A stretch of DNA of 64,000 nt. Origin: Nocardia colli. GTDB lineage: Bacteria > Actinomycetota > Actinomycetes > Mycobacteriales > Mycobacteriaceae. A program made the translations under genes and the position numbers. Position 1 is the first letter of the stretch. Every line of letters starts with the position of its first letter. The notes beneath the pieces are model-generated. The model was not told where the DNA came from. It made no database searches and saw nothing but the letters and a program-made list of their open reading frames with translations. Shown in pieces: positions 8,418-16,202 of this stretch. The stretch lies in contig NZ_VXLC01000015.1 in assembly GCF_008704205.1 (NCBI RefSeq), positions 483,923 through 547,922 on the forward strand, in the 5' to 3' direction.

Positions 8418-8771
8418 ATGGCGCATTGGCAGTATCTACTGATATTGGTCCTCTGCCTGGTACTCACGGCACCGCTGGAATTCCTCGGTCCGGGCGTCTA
8501 CCGGCGACCACGGCTGCTGCTGGCCGCGATCGCGCCCGCGCTCGTCGTTTTCGTGGTGTGGGATCTGCTCGCCATCGCCGGCGGGGTCTGGAGCTACGAT
8601 CCGCGATTCGTCCTCGGTGTGCGGTTACCCGGATCCATGCCCGTCGAGGAATTCCTGTTCTTCCTGGTGATTCCGCTCTGCGGGCTGCTGACCTTCGGCG
8701 CCGTGGAGACGCTGCTCGCGCGCGGACGACCGGCGCGGGTACGGATTCGGGACCGCGAGGCCGGCCGATGA
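8418..8771 (+). CDS. crtYc: Lycopene cyclase, small heterodimer subunit
   Basis: A 117-residue protein with about three membrane helices (YLLILVLCLVLTAPLEFL; LLLAAIAPALVVFVVWDLL; FLFFLVIPLCGLLTFGAV) and the family motif PVEEF (75-79), which carries the conserved acidic pair. It corresponds to CrtYc, one half of the actinobacterial heterodimeric cyclase. It works with CrtYd, encoded next with an ATGA overlap. ATG 8418 is used because the upstream frame overlaps crtB and looks non-coding. Beta-ring formation is expected, because CrtU needs beta-ionone rings. Confidence 0.87.
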   Translation: MAHWQYLLILVLCLVLTAPLEFLGPGVYRRPRLLLAAIAPALVVFVVWDLLAIAGGVWSYDPRFVLGVRLPGSMPVEEFLFFLVIPLCGLLTFGAVETLLARGRPARVRIRDREAGR

Positions 8772-9097
8772 TCGACGGGATCGGCTACACACTGCCCGCT
8801 GTGCTCGCTGTCGTGACCGTCTGCCTGCTCGAGGTCACGGTCTTGCGCACCGGGCTGTTGCGCAAGCGCGCGTATTGGCTGTCGATGCTCATCGTCCTCG
8901 GATTCCAGATCCCGGTGGACGGCTGGTTGACCCGCCTCGACGCGCCGACCGTCCGCTACAACCCGGATCACATTGTCGGCCTTCGGTTTCCGTGGGACAT
9001 CCCGATCGAGGACTTCCTGTTCGGCTTCGCCCTCGTGACGGCGGTGCTGCTGAGCTGGGAACGTGCCCGACAGCATCAGGAAGGACAGCGGCGATGA
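8768..9097 (+). CDS. crtYd: Lycopene cyclase, second heterodimer subunit
   Basis: A 109-residue membrane protein with helices at about 8-27, 36-52 and 82-98. The motif PIEDF (79-83) parallels PVEEF of CrtYc. Both subunits derive from the same duplicated cyclase family and form the active enzyme together. The start overlaps the crtYc stop (ATGA) and the stop overlaps the crtU start, so the three are translationally coupled. The family also contains C50 cyclases, but no prenyltransferase gene (crtEb) is present here, so a C40 product is more likely. Confidence 0.85.
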   Translation: MIDGIGYTLPAVLAVVTVCLLEVTVLRTGLLRKRAYWLSMLIVLGFQIPVDGWLTRLDAPTVRYNPDHIVGLRFPWDIPIEDFLFGFALVTAVLLSWERARQHQEGQRR

Positions 9098-10668
9098 CGG
9101 CAACACAGCTCGGCCGGGACCCGCGCCGGGTGCGTTATCCGGCCCGGCCCGGCCGACGCGACGTCGGGCAGAACGGCCATCGCCCGGTGGCAGTCGTGGT
9201 CGGCGCCGGAATCGCCGGGCTGGCCGCCGCCACCGGACTCGCCGAACGCGGGTTCCGGGTCGAGGTGGTCGAGCGGGAGCGCTACCTCGGCGGCCGCGTC
9301 GGCGGCTGGACCGAGCGGCTCGCCGACGGCACACCGGTCGGCATGAACCGCGGCTTCCACGCCTTCTTCGCCCAGTACTACAACCTGCGGAAGTTGTTGT
9401 CCCGCAGCGATCCCGAGCTGTCGGCACTACAGCGCATCGGCGATTATCCGCTCATCGACGCGGCCGGCCGGCGCGACACATTCCGCAACCTGCCGCGCAC
9501 GCCGCCGTGGAACGCGCTCGCCTTCGCGCTGCGCAGTCCCACCTTCCGGCTGCGCGACCTCGCCCGCATCGATGCGCGAGCGGCCGCCCCGCTGGCCGCG
9601 GTGTCGGTGCCGGACATCTACGACCGGCTGGACCACGTCGACGCCGAAACGTTTTTGCGGCGCATCAACTTTCCGGAGGCCGCCCGTCATCTGGCGTTCG
9701 AGGTCTTCTCCCGCAGCTTCTTCGTCGAGCCGCAGCACATGTCCGCGGCCGAACTGGCGACCATGTTCCACATCTATTTTCTCGGTTCCAGCGAAGGGCT
9801 GGTGTTCGATGTGGCGCGGGACAATTTCGATACCGCTCTGTGGAGGCCGCTCGCCGAGCATCTCGGCGGTGACCCGACGCCGCACCGACCGGGCCGGGTC
9901 GAGTTCCACACCGGAGTGGCCATCACCGAGATCGAATCGAGGGACGCCGGCTTCCGGCTCACCGCGGACACCGGCGTCACGCTGGAAGCGGACGCGGTGG
10001 TGCTCGCCGTCGACGCCGGCCCGCTGCGCGCGGTGGTGAACCGGTCACCAACCCTGGGTGATCCCGAATGGCGTTCCCGGATAGCGGAATTGGGTAGCGC
10101 TCCGGCGTTCGCCGTGCTGCGGCAGTGGCTGGATCGACCGTTGCGCGCCGATCGGCCGGGCTTTCTCGCCACCGGGAATCTGGATCCGCTGGACAACATC
10201 AGCGTCCTCGATCGGTACGAGCGCACGGCCACGGACTGGGCCCGCGACAACAGTGGCAGCGTGGTCGAATTGCATGCCTACGCCGCCGCCGAGCAAACAC
10301 CCACGCCCGCAGCACAGCTGGCGATCCGGGACAAACTGGTGGCGCGTCTGCACGAGATCTATCCGGAATCGGCCGACGCTCAGGTCGTCGGTGAGCACAT
10401 GCTGTGGCGTCAGGACTGTCCGCGGTTCGCGCCCGGTGACTTCACGCGACGTCCAGGGGTGCGCACACCGCATCCGCGGCTGATGCTCGCCGGTGACGGC
10501 ATTCGGGTGGAGCTGCCGGTCGCGCTGATGGAGCGGGCCGCGACCACCGGCTGGCTCGCCGCCGACTTCCTGTCCGAAGAGTGGGGCGGCGCCGGGCATT
10601 CGTTGCAGACCGTGCCGGCCCGAGGGCGCTCGCCCCTGCTGCGCAGCTTCGCGGAAAGGCGATCATGA
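9094..10668 (+). CDS. crtU: Carotene desaturase/methyltransferase (isorenieratene synthase type)
   Basis: A 524-residue FAD enzyme related to CrtI but with the CrtU pattern: GxGxxG at 37-42, then GGRVGGWTERLADGTPVGMNRGFHAFFAQYYNLR and a C-terminal FAD segment LMLAGDGIRVELPVALMERAATTG. CrtU converts beta-ionone rings into aromatic rings by desaturation and methyl migration, giving beta-isorenieratene and isorenieratene. Residues 1-30 are a basic extension before the FAD domain. It is placed after the cyclase subunits with ATGA overlaps on both sides. This gene defines the product class of the operon. Confidence 0.87.
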   Translation: MTATQLGRDPRRVRYPARPGRRDVGQNGHRPVAVVVGAGIAGLAAATGLAERGFRVEVVERERYLGGRVGGWTERLADGTPVGMNRGFHAFFAQYYNLRKLLSRSDPELSALQRIGDYPLIDAAGRRDTFRNLPRTPPWNALAFALRSPTFRLRDLARIDARAAAPLAAVSVPDIYDRLDHVDAETFLRRINFPEAARHLAFEVFSRSFFVEPQHMSAAELATMFHIYFLGSSEGLVFDVARDNFDTALWRPLAEHLGGDPTPHRPGRVEFHTGVAITEIESRDAGFRLTADTGVTLEADAVVLAVDAGPLRAVVNRSPTLGDPEWRSRIAELGSAPAFAVLRQWLDRPLRADRPGFLATGNLDPLDNISVLDRYERTATDWARDNSGSVVELHAYAAAEQTPTPAAQLAIRDKLVARLHEIYPESADAQVVGEHMLWRQDCPRFAPGDFTRRPGVRTPHPRLMLAGDGIRVELPVALMERAATTGWLAADFLSEEWGGAGHSLQTVPARGRSPLLRSFAERRS

Positions 10669-11654
10669 TGGGTTACAAGTCACCACTGCAACGGTTTTCA
10701 CCGGAAACCTGGTCGCGGCAACGACCTACCTACCAGGACGCGGATCCGCGGGTGATCGCCGGCGCGCTGCGGTGGTCGCAGCAGTTGCCGAGTGGCAATT
10801 GGTATGCCCTCGCCGGGAGTCGGAGCATCCGTGGCGACCGGCCGTTCGGCACGACGATCGCCGGGGTCGAGATCGTCGCGTGGCGGGATCGCGACGGTGT
10901 CCTGCATGTGGGCCCCGGCGCTTGTCCACACCTCGGCGCCCCGCTGGACGCGGCGCAGATCGACGACGCCACGCTGATCTGCCGCTGGCATGGGCTGCGC
11001 GTCGGGGCCGGCAACGACACCGCCCGCTGGTGTCCGTTCCCCAGCTATGACGACGGGGTGATCGCGTGGGTGCGCCTGGACGCGGTCGGCGGCGAGACGC
11101 CCACGGACACACCGATTCTCGGCGCGCGCCCGGCCGACTCGACGGTGCACGCCGTGACCCGGTTGACCGGCGCCTGCGAACCGCGCGACATCATGGCCAA
11201 TCGCCTGGATCCGTGGCACGGCGCCTGGTTCCACCCCTACTCCTTCGCCCGCCTCGAGGTGACGCAGACGCCGCCGCGCGAGGGCATCACCGAGGAGAAC
11301 CACCGTTTCCTGCTCACGGTGACGTTCCGGGTGACGCGCCGCCTCGGTGTCCCGGTCGAAGCGGAGTTCACCTGCCCGGACCCGCGCACCATCGTGATGC
11401 GCATTGTCGAGGGGGAGGGAAAGGGCAGTGTCGTCGAAACCCATGCCACGCCTTTGGGTTCCGGGCCGGACGGACGAGCCCGCACCGCGGTGGTCGAGGC
11501 GGTGATCGCCGATTCCGAGCGTCCCGGTTTCCGCTTCGCCCACCGTGCGCTTCCCCTGCTGCGTCCGCTGATGAACCACGCCGCCAACCGGTTGTGGCGC
11601 GACGACATGGCCTACGCCGAACGCCGGTATCAGTTGCGCCAGCAGCGTTCGTAG
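10665..11654 (+). CDS. Rieske [2Fe-2S] protein of the carotenoid operon (DUF5914-like)
   Basis: A 329-residue protein. The N-terminal Rieske domain has both iron-sulfur motifs, C87-P-H89 and C106-R-W-H109, 16 residues apart. The C-terminal part includes NRLDPWHGAWFHPYSFARLE, reminiscent of the iron site of Rieske oxygenases, but a complete 2-His-1-carboxylate site is not certain. Similar proteins with a DUF5914 domain occur in actinobacterial crt clusters. It probably oxidises the aromatic or keto end group, creating an acceptor for the glycosyltransferase at 3472. The ATG at 10665 overlaps the crtU stop; ATG 10668 is an alternative. Last gene of the operon. Confidence 0.8.
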   Translation: MMGYKSPLQRFSPETWSRQRPTYQDADPRVIAGALRWSQQLPSGNWYALAGSRSIRGDRPFGTTIAGVEIVAWRDRDGVLHVGPGACPHLGAPLDAAQIDDATLICRWHGLRVGAGNDTARWCPFPSYDDGVIAWVRLDAVGGETPTDTPILGARPADSTVHAVTRLTGACEPRDIMANRLDPWHGAWFHPYSFARLEVTQTPPREGITEENHRFLLTVTFRVTRRLGVPVEAEFTCPDPRTIVMRIVEGEGKGSVVETHATPLGSGPDGRARTAVVEAVIADSERPGFRFAHRALPLLRPLMNHAANRLWRDDMAYAERRYQLRQQRS

Positions 11655-11681
11655 GCGCTTACCGGCCCCGGTAGGGGAGCG

Positions 11682-11713
11682 GGTTGCCGGCGACGACGCG
11701 GCCGCCGGCAACC
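11682..11713. terminator. Hairpin between convergent genes
   Basis: GGTTGCCGGCG (11682-11692) and its perfect complement CGCCGGCAACC (11703-11713) form an 11-bp stem with a 10-base loop, between the end of the crt operon and the convergent gene ending at 11726. A second short palindrome (TACCGG, two bases, CCGGTA) lies just upstream. There is no T-tract, so termination may be factor-assisted or bidirectional. Confidence 0.6.
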
Positions 11714-11725
11714 TGTCTTCGAGCG

Positions 11726-12220
11726 TCAGCCCAGCGACAAACAACCCTGGAAGGTCTGGAAGTCGCCCGCGAACCCGACACCGCCGGTGCAGGTAGGACC
11801 GGTGACACCGTTGACGACCACACTGGCGCCCGGTCCGGCGATACCGATCGCCAGACCGGGTCGGACTCCGTTGGTGGTCACCGAAGCGCCCGGTCCCACC
11901 GCGATCGCGGCAGGCGCGGACAGCTGGGTCGAGGTCGAGGCCGCGGATCCACCGTTCTGGGCGATGGCCAGCGACAGACTGGTGGGCGCCGCGTCGGCGG
12001 ACGCCGAGCCGTTGAGCCCGTATGCCGCGGCAGCTCCGCCGCCGGCACTGGTCGCCGAGCACTGTGCGCCCGCGGCCGTTACCGCCGTCGCGCTTGCTCC
12101 CGGTGCCGGGCACGCGGTATCGGCCGCCGCGGCCTCGGGAGCCGCCAGTGCCAGCGCGCACACTGCCGATCCCGCGCCGATCAGAGCTGCCGCGCCGCGA
12201 CGAGTGAATGAAATGTTCAT
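11726..12220 (-). CDS. Small secreted Ala/Gly-rich protein of unknown function
   Basis: A 164-residue protein with a clear signal peptide (Arg pair, hydrophobic core AALIGAGSAVCALALA, cleavage likely after EAAAA near 33). The mature part is low in charge, rich in Ala, Gly and Ser, and has four Cys that could form two disulfides. It resembles the DUF6764-type secreted proteins of Nocardia from memory; this is not a firm assignment. It is convergent with the crt operon. Its upstream region carries minus-strand copies of both the CarH-like repeat (12365-12382) and the 20-bp motif (12470-12489), so it is probably co-regulated with the carotenoid genes. Confidence 0.7.
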   Translation of the reverse strand: MNISFTRRGAAALIGAGSAVCALALAAPEAAAADTACPAPGASATAVTAAGAQCSATSAGGGAAAAYGLNGSASADAAPTSLSLAIAQNGGSAASTSTQLSAPAAIAVGPGASVTTNGVRPGLAIGIAGPGASVVVNGVTGPTCTGGVGFAGDFQTFQGCLSLG

Positions 12221-12364
12221 GGTGTTCTCCTGCGGTGTGGCCGCCGGGTCTCACAGGGCTGATACGGGCGTCCAGCCCGATGGCCACGCCGAAATCTGTT
12301 GTGCGGTTATGGATCACCGCGGCGGCGCATCCCGACGCGGTCTCTTCCCTACCGTAGCGAACAA

Positions 12365-12382
12365 ACGATGCAAAATCGATGC
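12365..12382 (-). promoter_or_regulatory. 11-bp direct-repeat operator, copy 3
   Basis: On the minus strand this reads GCATCGATTTTGCATCGT, two GCATCG units 11 bp apart, matching the elements at 2087-2104 and 3232-3249. It lies between the secreted-protein gene (start 12220) and the MarR gene (start about 12500), so it could act on either. Confidence 0.6.
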
Positions 12383-12469
12383 AATCGACGAATTGGCGCG
12401 AGTTGTCCGAATCGTCAGAGGCCGAGGTCAACGAGGGTGGCGGCGTCGGCATCCATGCGATATCCTGAA

Positions 12470-12497
12470 CGACTCTCTCAGAAACTTAATAGTTAAG
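12470..12497 (-). promoter_or_regulatory. Conserved 20-bp motif, copy 2, with palindrome at the marR start
   Basis: On the minus strand 12489-12470 reads TTAAGTTTCTGAGAGAGTCG, identical to the copy at 13144-13163. Overlapping it, CTTAA (12485-12489), TAG and TTAAG (12493-12497) form a perfect 13-bp palindrome directly before the MarR start codon. MarR proteins usually bind such palindromes at their own promoter, so autoregulation is likely. Confidence 0.55.
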
Positions 12498-12499
12498 CA

Positions 12500-13066
12500 A
12501 TGGAGGCATCCGACCGGGTTAGGCTTACCGTTGTGACAGGACCTGACTGGGCGGTGCGTGGTTCCGCTTCCGCGCGGGACGAGCAGCGCGAATCGCTGGA
12601 GACCGAGATCGCGGTCGACATCCGCGCGCTGACCGCGATCTCCGATCAGCTCGGCCATGTCTTTGCCCGATCGAACAATTTGCGTCCCAATGACTTTCGG
12701 GCGCTGCTGCACATCGCCACCGCCGAATTCGCCGGTCGGCCACTCACGCCCGGGCAGTTGGGCCGTTTGATGGGCATGAGTTCCGCCGCGGTGACCTACC
12801 TCGTGGAGCGGATGATCCAGTCCGGCCATCTACGCCGCGAGATCGATGAGACGGATCGCCGCCGGGTCATGCTCTATCACGACGAACAAGGAATGGCCGC
12901 CGCCCGCGACTTCTTCCTGCCGGTGGGGGCCAGTACCCGCTCGGCGATGGCCGAACTCCCGGACCAGGATCTGGAAGCCGCCCACCGCGTGCTCACCGCG
13001 GTGATCGCCTCGCTTCGCACGCATTTCGACCAGGTGATCGCGTCGCCGGGAGTGACGGACAGCTGA
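12500..13066 (+). CDS. MarR-family regulator (CrtR-like)
   Basis: A protein of up to 188 residues with a MarR winged helix (FRALLHIATAEFAGRPLTPGQLGRLMGMSSAAVTYLVERMIQSGHLRREIDETDRRRVML). In Corynebacterium the MarR protein CrtR represses the crt operon and responds to GGPP, which fits this position. The start is uncertain. ATG 12500 has no ribosome binding site; GTG 12533 follows TAGGCT (12520-12525) at a distance suiting a leaderless transcript and removes only 11 residues. The flanking palindrome and 20-bp motif suggest autoregulation. Confidence 0.8.
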   Translation: MEASDRVRLTVVTGPDWAVRGSASARDEQRESLETEIAVDIRALTAISDQLGHVFARSNNLRPNDFRALLHIATAEFAGRPLTPGQLGRLMGMSSAAVTYLVERMIQSGHLRREIDETDRRRVMLYHDEQGMAAARDFFLPVGASTRSAMAELPDQDLEAAHRVLTAVIASLRTHFDQVIASPGVTDS

Positions 13067-13143
13067 ATTTCGTGTGATGGCCGGCCCTGTGCCGCGCCTT
13101 GACGCGCATCGGGGCAGGTGGCGGAGCCGTCGTTGCCAATTGA

Positions 13144-13163
13144 TTAAGTTTCTGAGAGAGTCG
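13144..13163 (+). promoter_or_regulatory. Conserved 20-bp motif, copy 3 (methyltransferase promoter)
   Basis: TTAAGTTTCTGAGAGAGTCG, 32 bases before the methyltransferase start codon and oriented toward it. It links the methyltransferase/tspO pair to the carotenoid regulon. Confidence 0.55.
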
Positions 13164-13195
13164 GTGATGTTGTATGCCGCTCTGGAAGGACGTTC

Positions 13196-14056
13196 ATGCA
13201 GTTGGGTCAGCCGAGCCGGACCGCGTTGGGTGCCGCGCGGGCGCGCGCATTCCACCAAGACGCGGACGAACCGCGGATCTTCGACGATCCGCTCGCCGCG
13301 CTGATCGCCAAGGCCGTCGACGCGGCAGTCGAGGAAGGGCCGTCCGACGATGGAATCCCCATGGAGGCAAGGCTTTTCCTCGCTATTCGGCATCGGTTCG
13401 CCGAGGGCGAATTGTCGGCCCGGGCCGACACGATCCGCCAAGTGGTGGTGCTCGGCGCTGGATTGGATACTTTCGGCCTGCGCAACCCGTACCCCGGCAT
13501 AACTGTTTTCGAGGTCGACCACCCCGACACCCAAGCGTGGAAACGGGCGCGCGTCGCCGACGCCGGCATCCCGGTACCGCCGTCATTGCGGTTCGTGCCG
13601 GTGAACTTCGAAACCGACAGTCTCGGTGAACGATTGGCTGCGGCAGGTTTCGACCGGTCCGCGCCGACGTTCTTCCTGTGGCTGGGTGTGGTGCAATATC
13701 TCACCGCGGCCGCCGTCGACGCCACGCTGCGATTCATCGCCGACCTGCCCGCGCCCGCACGAGTGATCCTCGACTACAGCGAACCCATCTCCGCTCTGCC
13801 GCCGCAGAACAAAGGCAATGCGGAAGCGTTGGCGCGCGTGATGGAGCGGCTCGGTGAGCCATGGTTGTCGCTGTTCACCGACGACGAAATCGCCGCGAAA
13901 CTGACCGAATTCGGTTTCGACGAGATCGAAGACCTGAACTGGGGGCGGATGATCGCCCGCTTCGCACCGACGAGCGCCGCCGCCGATCGAGTCGGCGGCC
14001 ACGTGCTCAGCGCCGCCCACCCGGGACATGCCGCCGCATCGCGCGAAGGGACGTAA
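13196..14056 (+). CDS. SAM-dependent methyltransferase, TIGR00027/LCM-like
   Basis: A 286-residue protein of the large actinobacterial class I methyltransferase family. The SAM-binding loop is VVVLGAGLDTFGLR (83-96) and the following acidic strand is FEVDHPDTQAWKR (from 105). Start ATG 13196 has the ribosome binding site GGAAGGA (13184-13190). These enzymes are abundant in mycolic-acid bacteria and their substrates are mostly unknown. The shared 20-bp motif suggests co-expression with carotenoid genes, so a carotenoid or associated lipid hydroxyl or carboxyl is a possible acceptor. That is inference. tspO follows three bases later. Confidence 0.8.
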   Translation: MQLGQPSRTALGAARARAFHQDADEPRIFDDPLAALIAKAVDAAVEEGPSDDGIPMEARLFLAIRHRFAEGELSARADTIRQVVVLGAGLDTFGLRNPYPGITVFEVDHPDTQAWKRARVADAGIPVPPSLRFVPVNFETDSLGERLAAAGFDRSAPTFFLWLGVVQYLTAAAVDATLRFIADLPAPARVILDYSEPISALPPQNKGNAEALARVMERLGEPWLSLFTDDEIAAKLTEFGFDEIEDLNWGRMIARFAPTSAAADRVGGHVLSAAHPGHAAASREGT

Positions 14057-14059
14057 CCA

Positions 14060-14668
14060 ATGATGTTGTCGAACAATGCTTCTCCGGCCAAGGCTAGGCC
14101 GTCTGCACGGTATCTCTTCCGCACCGGTGCAGGCGTCGCGGCTACAGCATTGGTCGGTTCGGCCGCGGCCGGATCACGATCTACTTGGTATGAGCGGGTG
14201 AACAAGCCTTCTTTCCAGCCACCGTCCGCGGCGTTTCCGATCGCTTGGACATTGCTCTACGCCGACATCGCTGTCACGAGCGCCTACGCGCTACAGAACG
14301 CGACCGAATCGCAAAAGCGGGGATTGACAAAGGCTTTGGCGCTCAATCTCACGCTCAACGCGGGGTGGAGTTGGGTGTTCTTCCGTGCCCACCGACTCGC
14401 CGCCGCGACCGCACTGTCTGCCGCACTGACTGCCAGTAGCGCCGATCTGACCCGGAGAGTATCGGCAGCCCACCCAGCCGGACGGGCGCTGGCAGCCTAT
14501 CCAGCCTGGTGCGCTTTCGCCACGACGCTTTCGGCGAGCATTTGGCGGCGTAATCGCTGCCCCCTGCTATCGGGACACGTGCGGCATGTCGCACGACCTA
14601 GGCGAGCAGTCGTCAGCGATGCGAACCGATCGGGTCGAGGAACCGGGCAAACTGCTGGCACGCACTGA
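14060..14668 (+). CDS. TspO/MBR (CrtK-like) membrane protein with unusual C-terminal tail
   Basis: A 202-residue protein. Residues 45-160 match TspO: WYERVNKPSFQPPSAAFPIAWTLLYADIA, then LNAGWSWVFFRAHRLAAATALSA and the end motif CAFATTLSASIWRRN, with about five membrane helices. TspO binds porphyrins and affects light- or stress-dependent gene expression; in phototrophs it lies in carotenoid clusters as crtK. Family members normally end just after IWRxN. Here about 45 basic residues follow (from RCPLLSGHVRHV), suggesting a lost stop codon or frameshift at the 3' end. It forms an operon with the methyltransferase. Confidence 0.8.
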   Translation: MMLSNNASPAKARPSARYLFRTGAGVAATALVGSAAAGSRSTWYERVNKPSFQPPSAAFPIAWTLLYADIAVTSAYALQNATESQKRGLTKALALNLTLNAGWSWVFFRAHRLAAATALSAALTASSADLTRRVSAAHPAGRALAAYPAWCAFATTLSASIWRRNRCPLLSGHVRHVARPRRAVVSDANRSGRGTGQTAGTH

Positions 14669-14722
14669 CCGCACCCGGCAACGGCCACCGGAAACCCGAT
14701 GGCCGCCACATATCTGGAGTGA

Positions 14723-15685
14723 TCAAGGCAGAGTTTGCACGGTCCCGGCGGCACGCTGGGTTTCGTAATAGGTGCCGCCGGGGTAGTAGTCGGCGCTGGT
14801 TGTTCCGGAGACGAAGTCACCGGCCCAGGCGACCGACAGCGTTTGTAGTGCGGAGACATTCTTCGCCTGCGGGGTACCGCAGGCGATCTTGTCCGGGGCG
14901 GGTGCGCTCGATGCTTCGACATCGATGTGCGATCCGCTGGTGAGCCGGACGCCGTGGAACGGCCGGGAGATCTGTGCGATCAGTTCGTTGGTGCCGCTGG
15001 CATTGCGGTTGCAGGCGTAGGGCGGGGAAGAGATGGCCAGAATCGGCAGCGTGGTGTTGCTCAGGTGGTTGAGCGCGTTGCCGAGGTTGTTGCCGACGAA
15101 GCTCTTCACCGGATCGAACAGGATGAGGCCACGCACCGAGGCGAATGCCGCGGGGTAGTCGGCGCGCAGCGCCTGGGTGACGTAGGGAACGGCCTCGCCG
15201 CCGGCCGAATGTCCGGCGAAGACCATGGCTTTCGGGAGGGTGAGTTCCGGGCGTTTCGCCTTGTTCTTCGCATCGGTGAAGCTGCGGCCGAGTTTGTCGC
15301 CGGGGTCGGCGGCTTTGCCGAACAGATCGGCCACGTTGTGCAGGAAGTCGGTGTTGTTGCCGAGGTTCTCCAGCGTGCAGCCGAACGTGTTCGCTGTGGG
15401 AAGTGTGGGTGCGAATACCAGGAAGCCTTGTGCCGAGAACTTTTTCGCGGTGTCCTCGACCGAGTCGTTGGCGCCGGCGAAGCCGTGTTGCAGCCACAGC
15501 AGCGCCTTGGGTGTCCCCGCGGGGAAATACCAGTCGCTGCTCTGCCGCAATATCGTGAACGCACAGCGGATTTCAACGGTGTTCTCCACTTTGGTGACCG
15601 CGGCATCGGCGGTCGCGGTGGGAATGGTGAATGCGGCAGCGGCGGCGATCGAGCCGAGAGCGACCAGCAGGCGTCGGATGTTCAA
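14723..15685 (-). CDS. Secreted alpha/beta hydrolase
   Basis: A 320-residue protein starting at TTG (15685) after GGAG. The signal peptide is MNIRRLLVALGSIAAAAAF, cleaved near TADA (25-28). The nucleophile elbow is GHSAGG with Ser160; likely partners are Asp191 (LILFDPVKSF) and His253 (SGSHIDVEAS), giving a Ser-Asp-His triad. The oxyanion region is LLWLQHGFAG. Cutinase-, lipase- or PETase-like activity on esters is plausible; the substrate is unknown. Longer in-frame extensions upstream lack a ribosome binding site and would bury the signal peptide. Confidence 0.8.
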   Translation of the reverse strand: MNIRRLLVALGSIAAAAAFTIPTATADAAVTKVENTVEIRCAFTILRQSSDWYFPAGTPKALLWLQHGFAGANDSVEDTAKKFSAQGFLVFAPTLPTANTFGCTLENLGNNTDFLHNVADLFGKAADPGDKLGRSFTDAKNKAKRPELTLPKAMVFAGHSAGGEAVPYVTQALRADYPAAFASVRGLILFDPVKSFVGNNLGNALNHLSNTTLPILAISSPPYACNRNASGTNELIAQISRPFHGVRLTSGSHIDVEASSAPAPDKIACGTPQAKNVSALQTLSVAWAGDFVSGTTSADYYPGGTYYETQRAAGTVQTLP

Positions 15686-15706
15686 CGTAACTCCGTGTTT
15701 CACTAT

Positions 15707-15728
15707 GAGAAACGGTGTTTCGTTTCTC
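15707..15728. promoter_or_regulatory. Inverted repeat upstream of the hydrolase gene
   Basis: GAGAAAC (15707-15713) and GTTTCTC (15722-15728) are perfect inverted repeats eight bases apart. The centre also contains GAAAC, three bases, GTTTC. The element lies just upstream of the hydrolase start and looks like an operator of a TetR-type or similar dimeric regulator. No candidate regulator gene is adjacent. Confidence 0.5.
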
Positions 15729-16202
15729 GGGAAACAAATCTGCGGCTCGGCGACTTGCCCGGTCAAGGTTCGCGAGTGGGGAAGGTCGATGCGCCGTTTC
15801 TCGCAAGCCGGTCTCGCACTGGTGTGCCGCATGATGCCCGCACCGGCCATCCGCTGATTGCCGAACTGAACTACGCAGGGCCCCAATGGTATTGGATGCG
15901 GATACCACGTCCCGTCTCCGGCTGGTACGCCGCATTTGAAAGACCCCAACCGGCCGCGCGGTCCGGTCTCCCCAGTCGAGCGCTAACGGTGTGTGATGGC
16001 CGAGAGCTCGAACCGGTCCGTCGGCTGGCAGGCTCAGCAGTATCCGATCAATTACAAGGCGCGTGCGTTCGTTCCGGGCGAATGGGAGAACGGTGCGTGC
16101 TGACTTCGAAGGTCGAGCAGCTGAAAACTCAGAAGCAGTAGTTCGCGCCCGGCCGGTAGGGGTGGACCGGCAGACCGGCCACTGCCCTGCGTGTGAACCG
16201 GC
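15729..16202. other. Intergenic region with one possible mini-ORF
   Basis: Between the 3' end of the 2,395-residue gene and the hydrolase promoter. At 15996-16103 (+) a 35-residue frame begins MAESSNRSVGWQAQQYPINY and ends PGEWENGAC. Its composition looks protein-like, but there is no ribosome binding site. It may be a remnant of a larger gene. Nothing else is supported. Confidence 0.3.

Noticed and set aside
3472..11654. C50 carotenoid pathway (decaprenoxanthin or sarcinaxanthin type) because of CrtYc/CrtYd
   Set aside because: No lycopene elongase (crtEb) gene is present, and crtU points to aromatic C40 rings.
14927..16141. 404-codon plus-strand frame over the hydrolase gene
   Set aside because: Antisense to the secreted hydrolase, which has a signal peptide and Ser-Asp-His motif. 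No family pattern in the plus frame.
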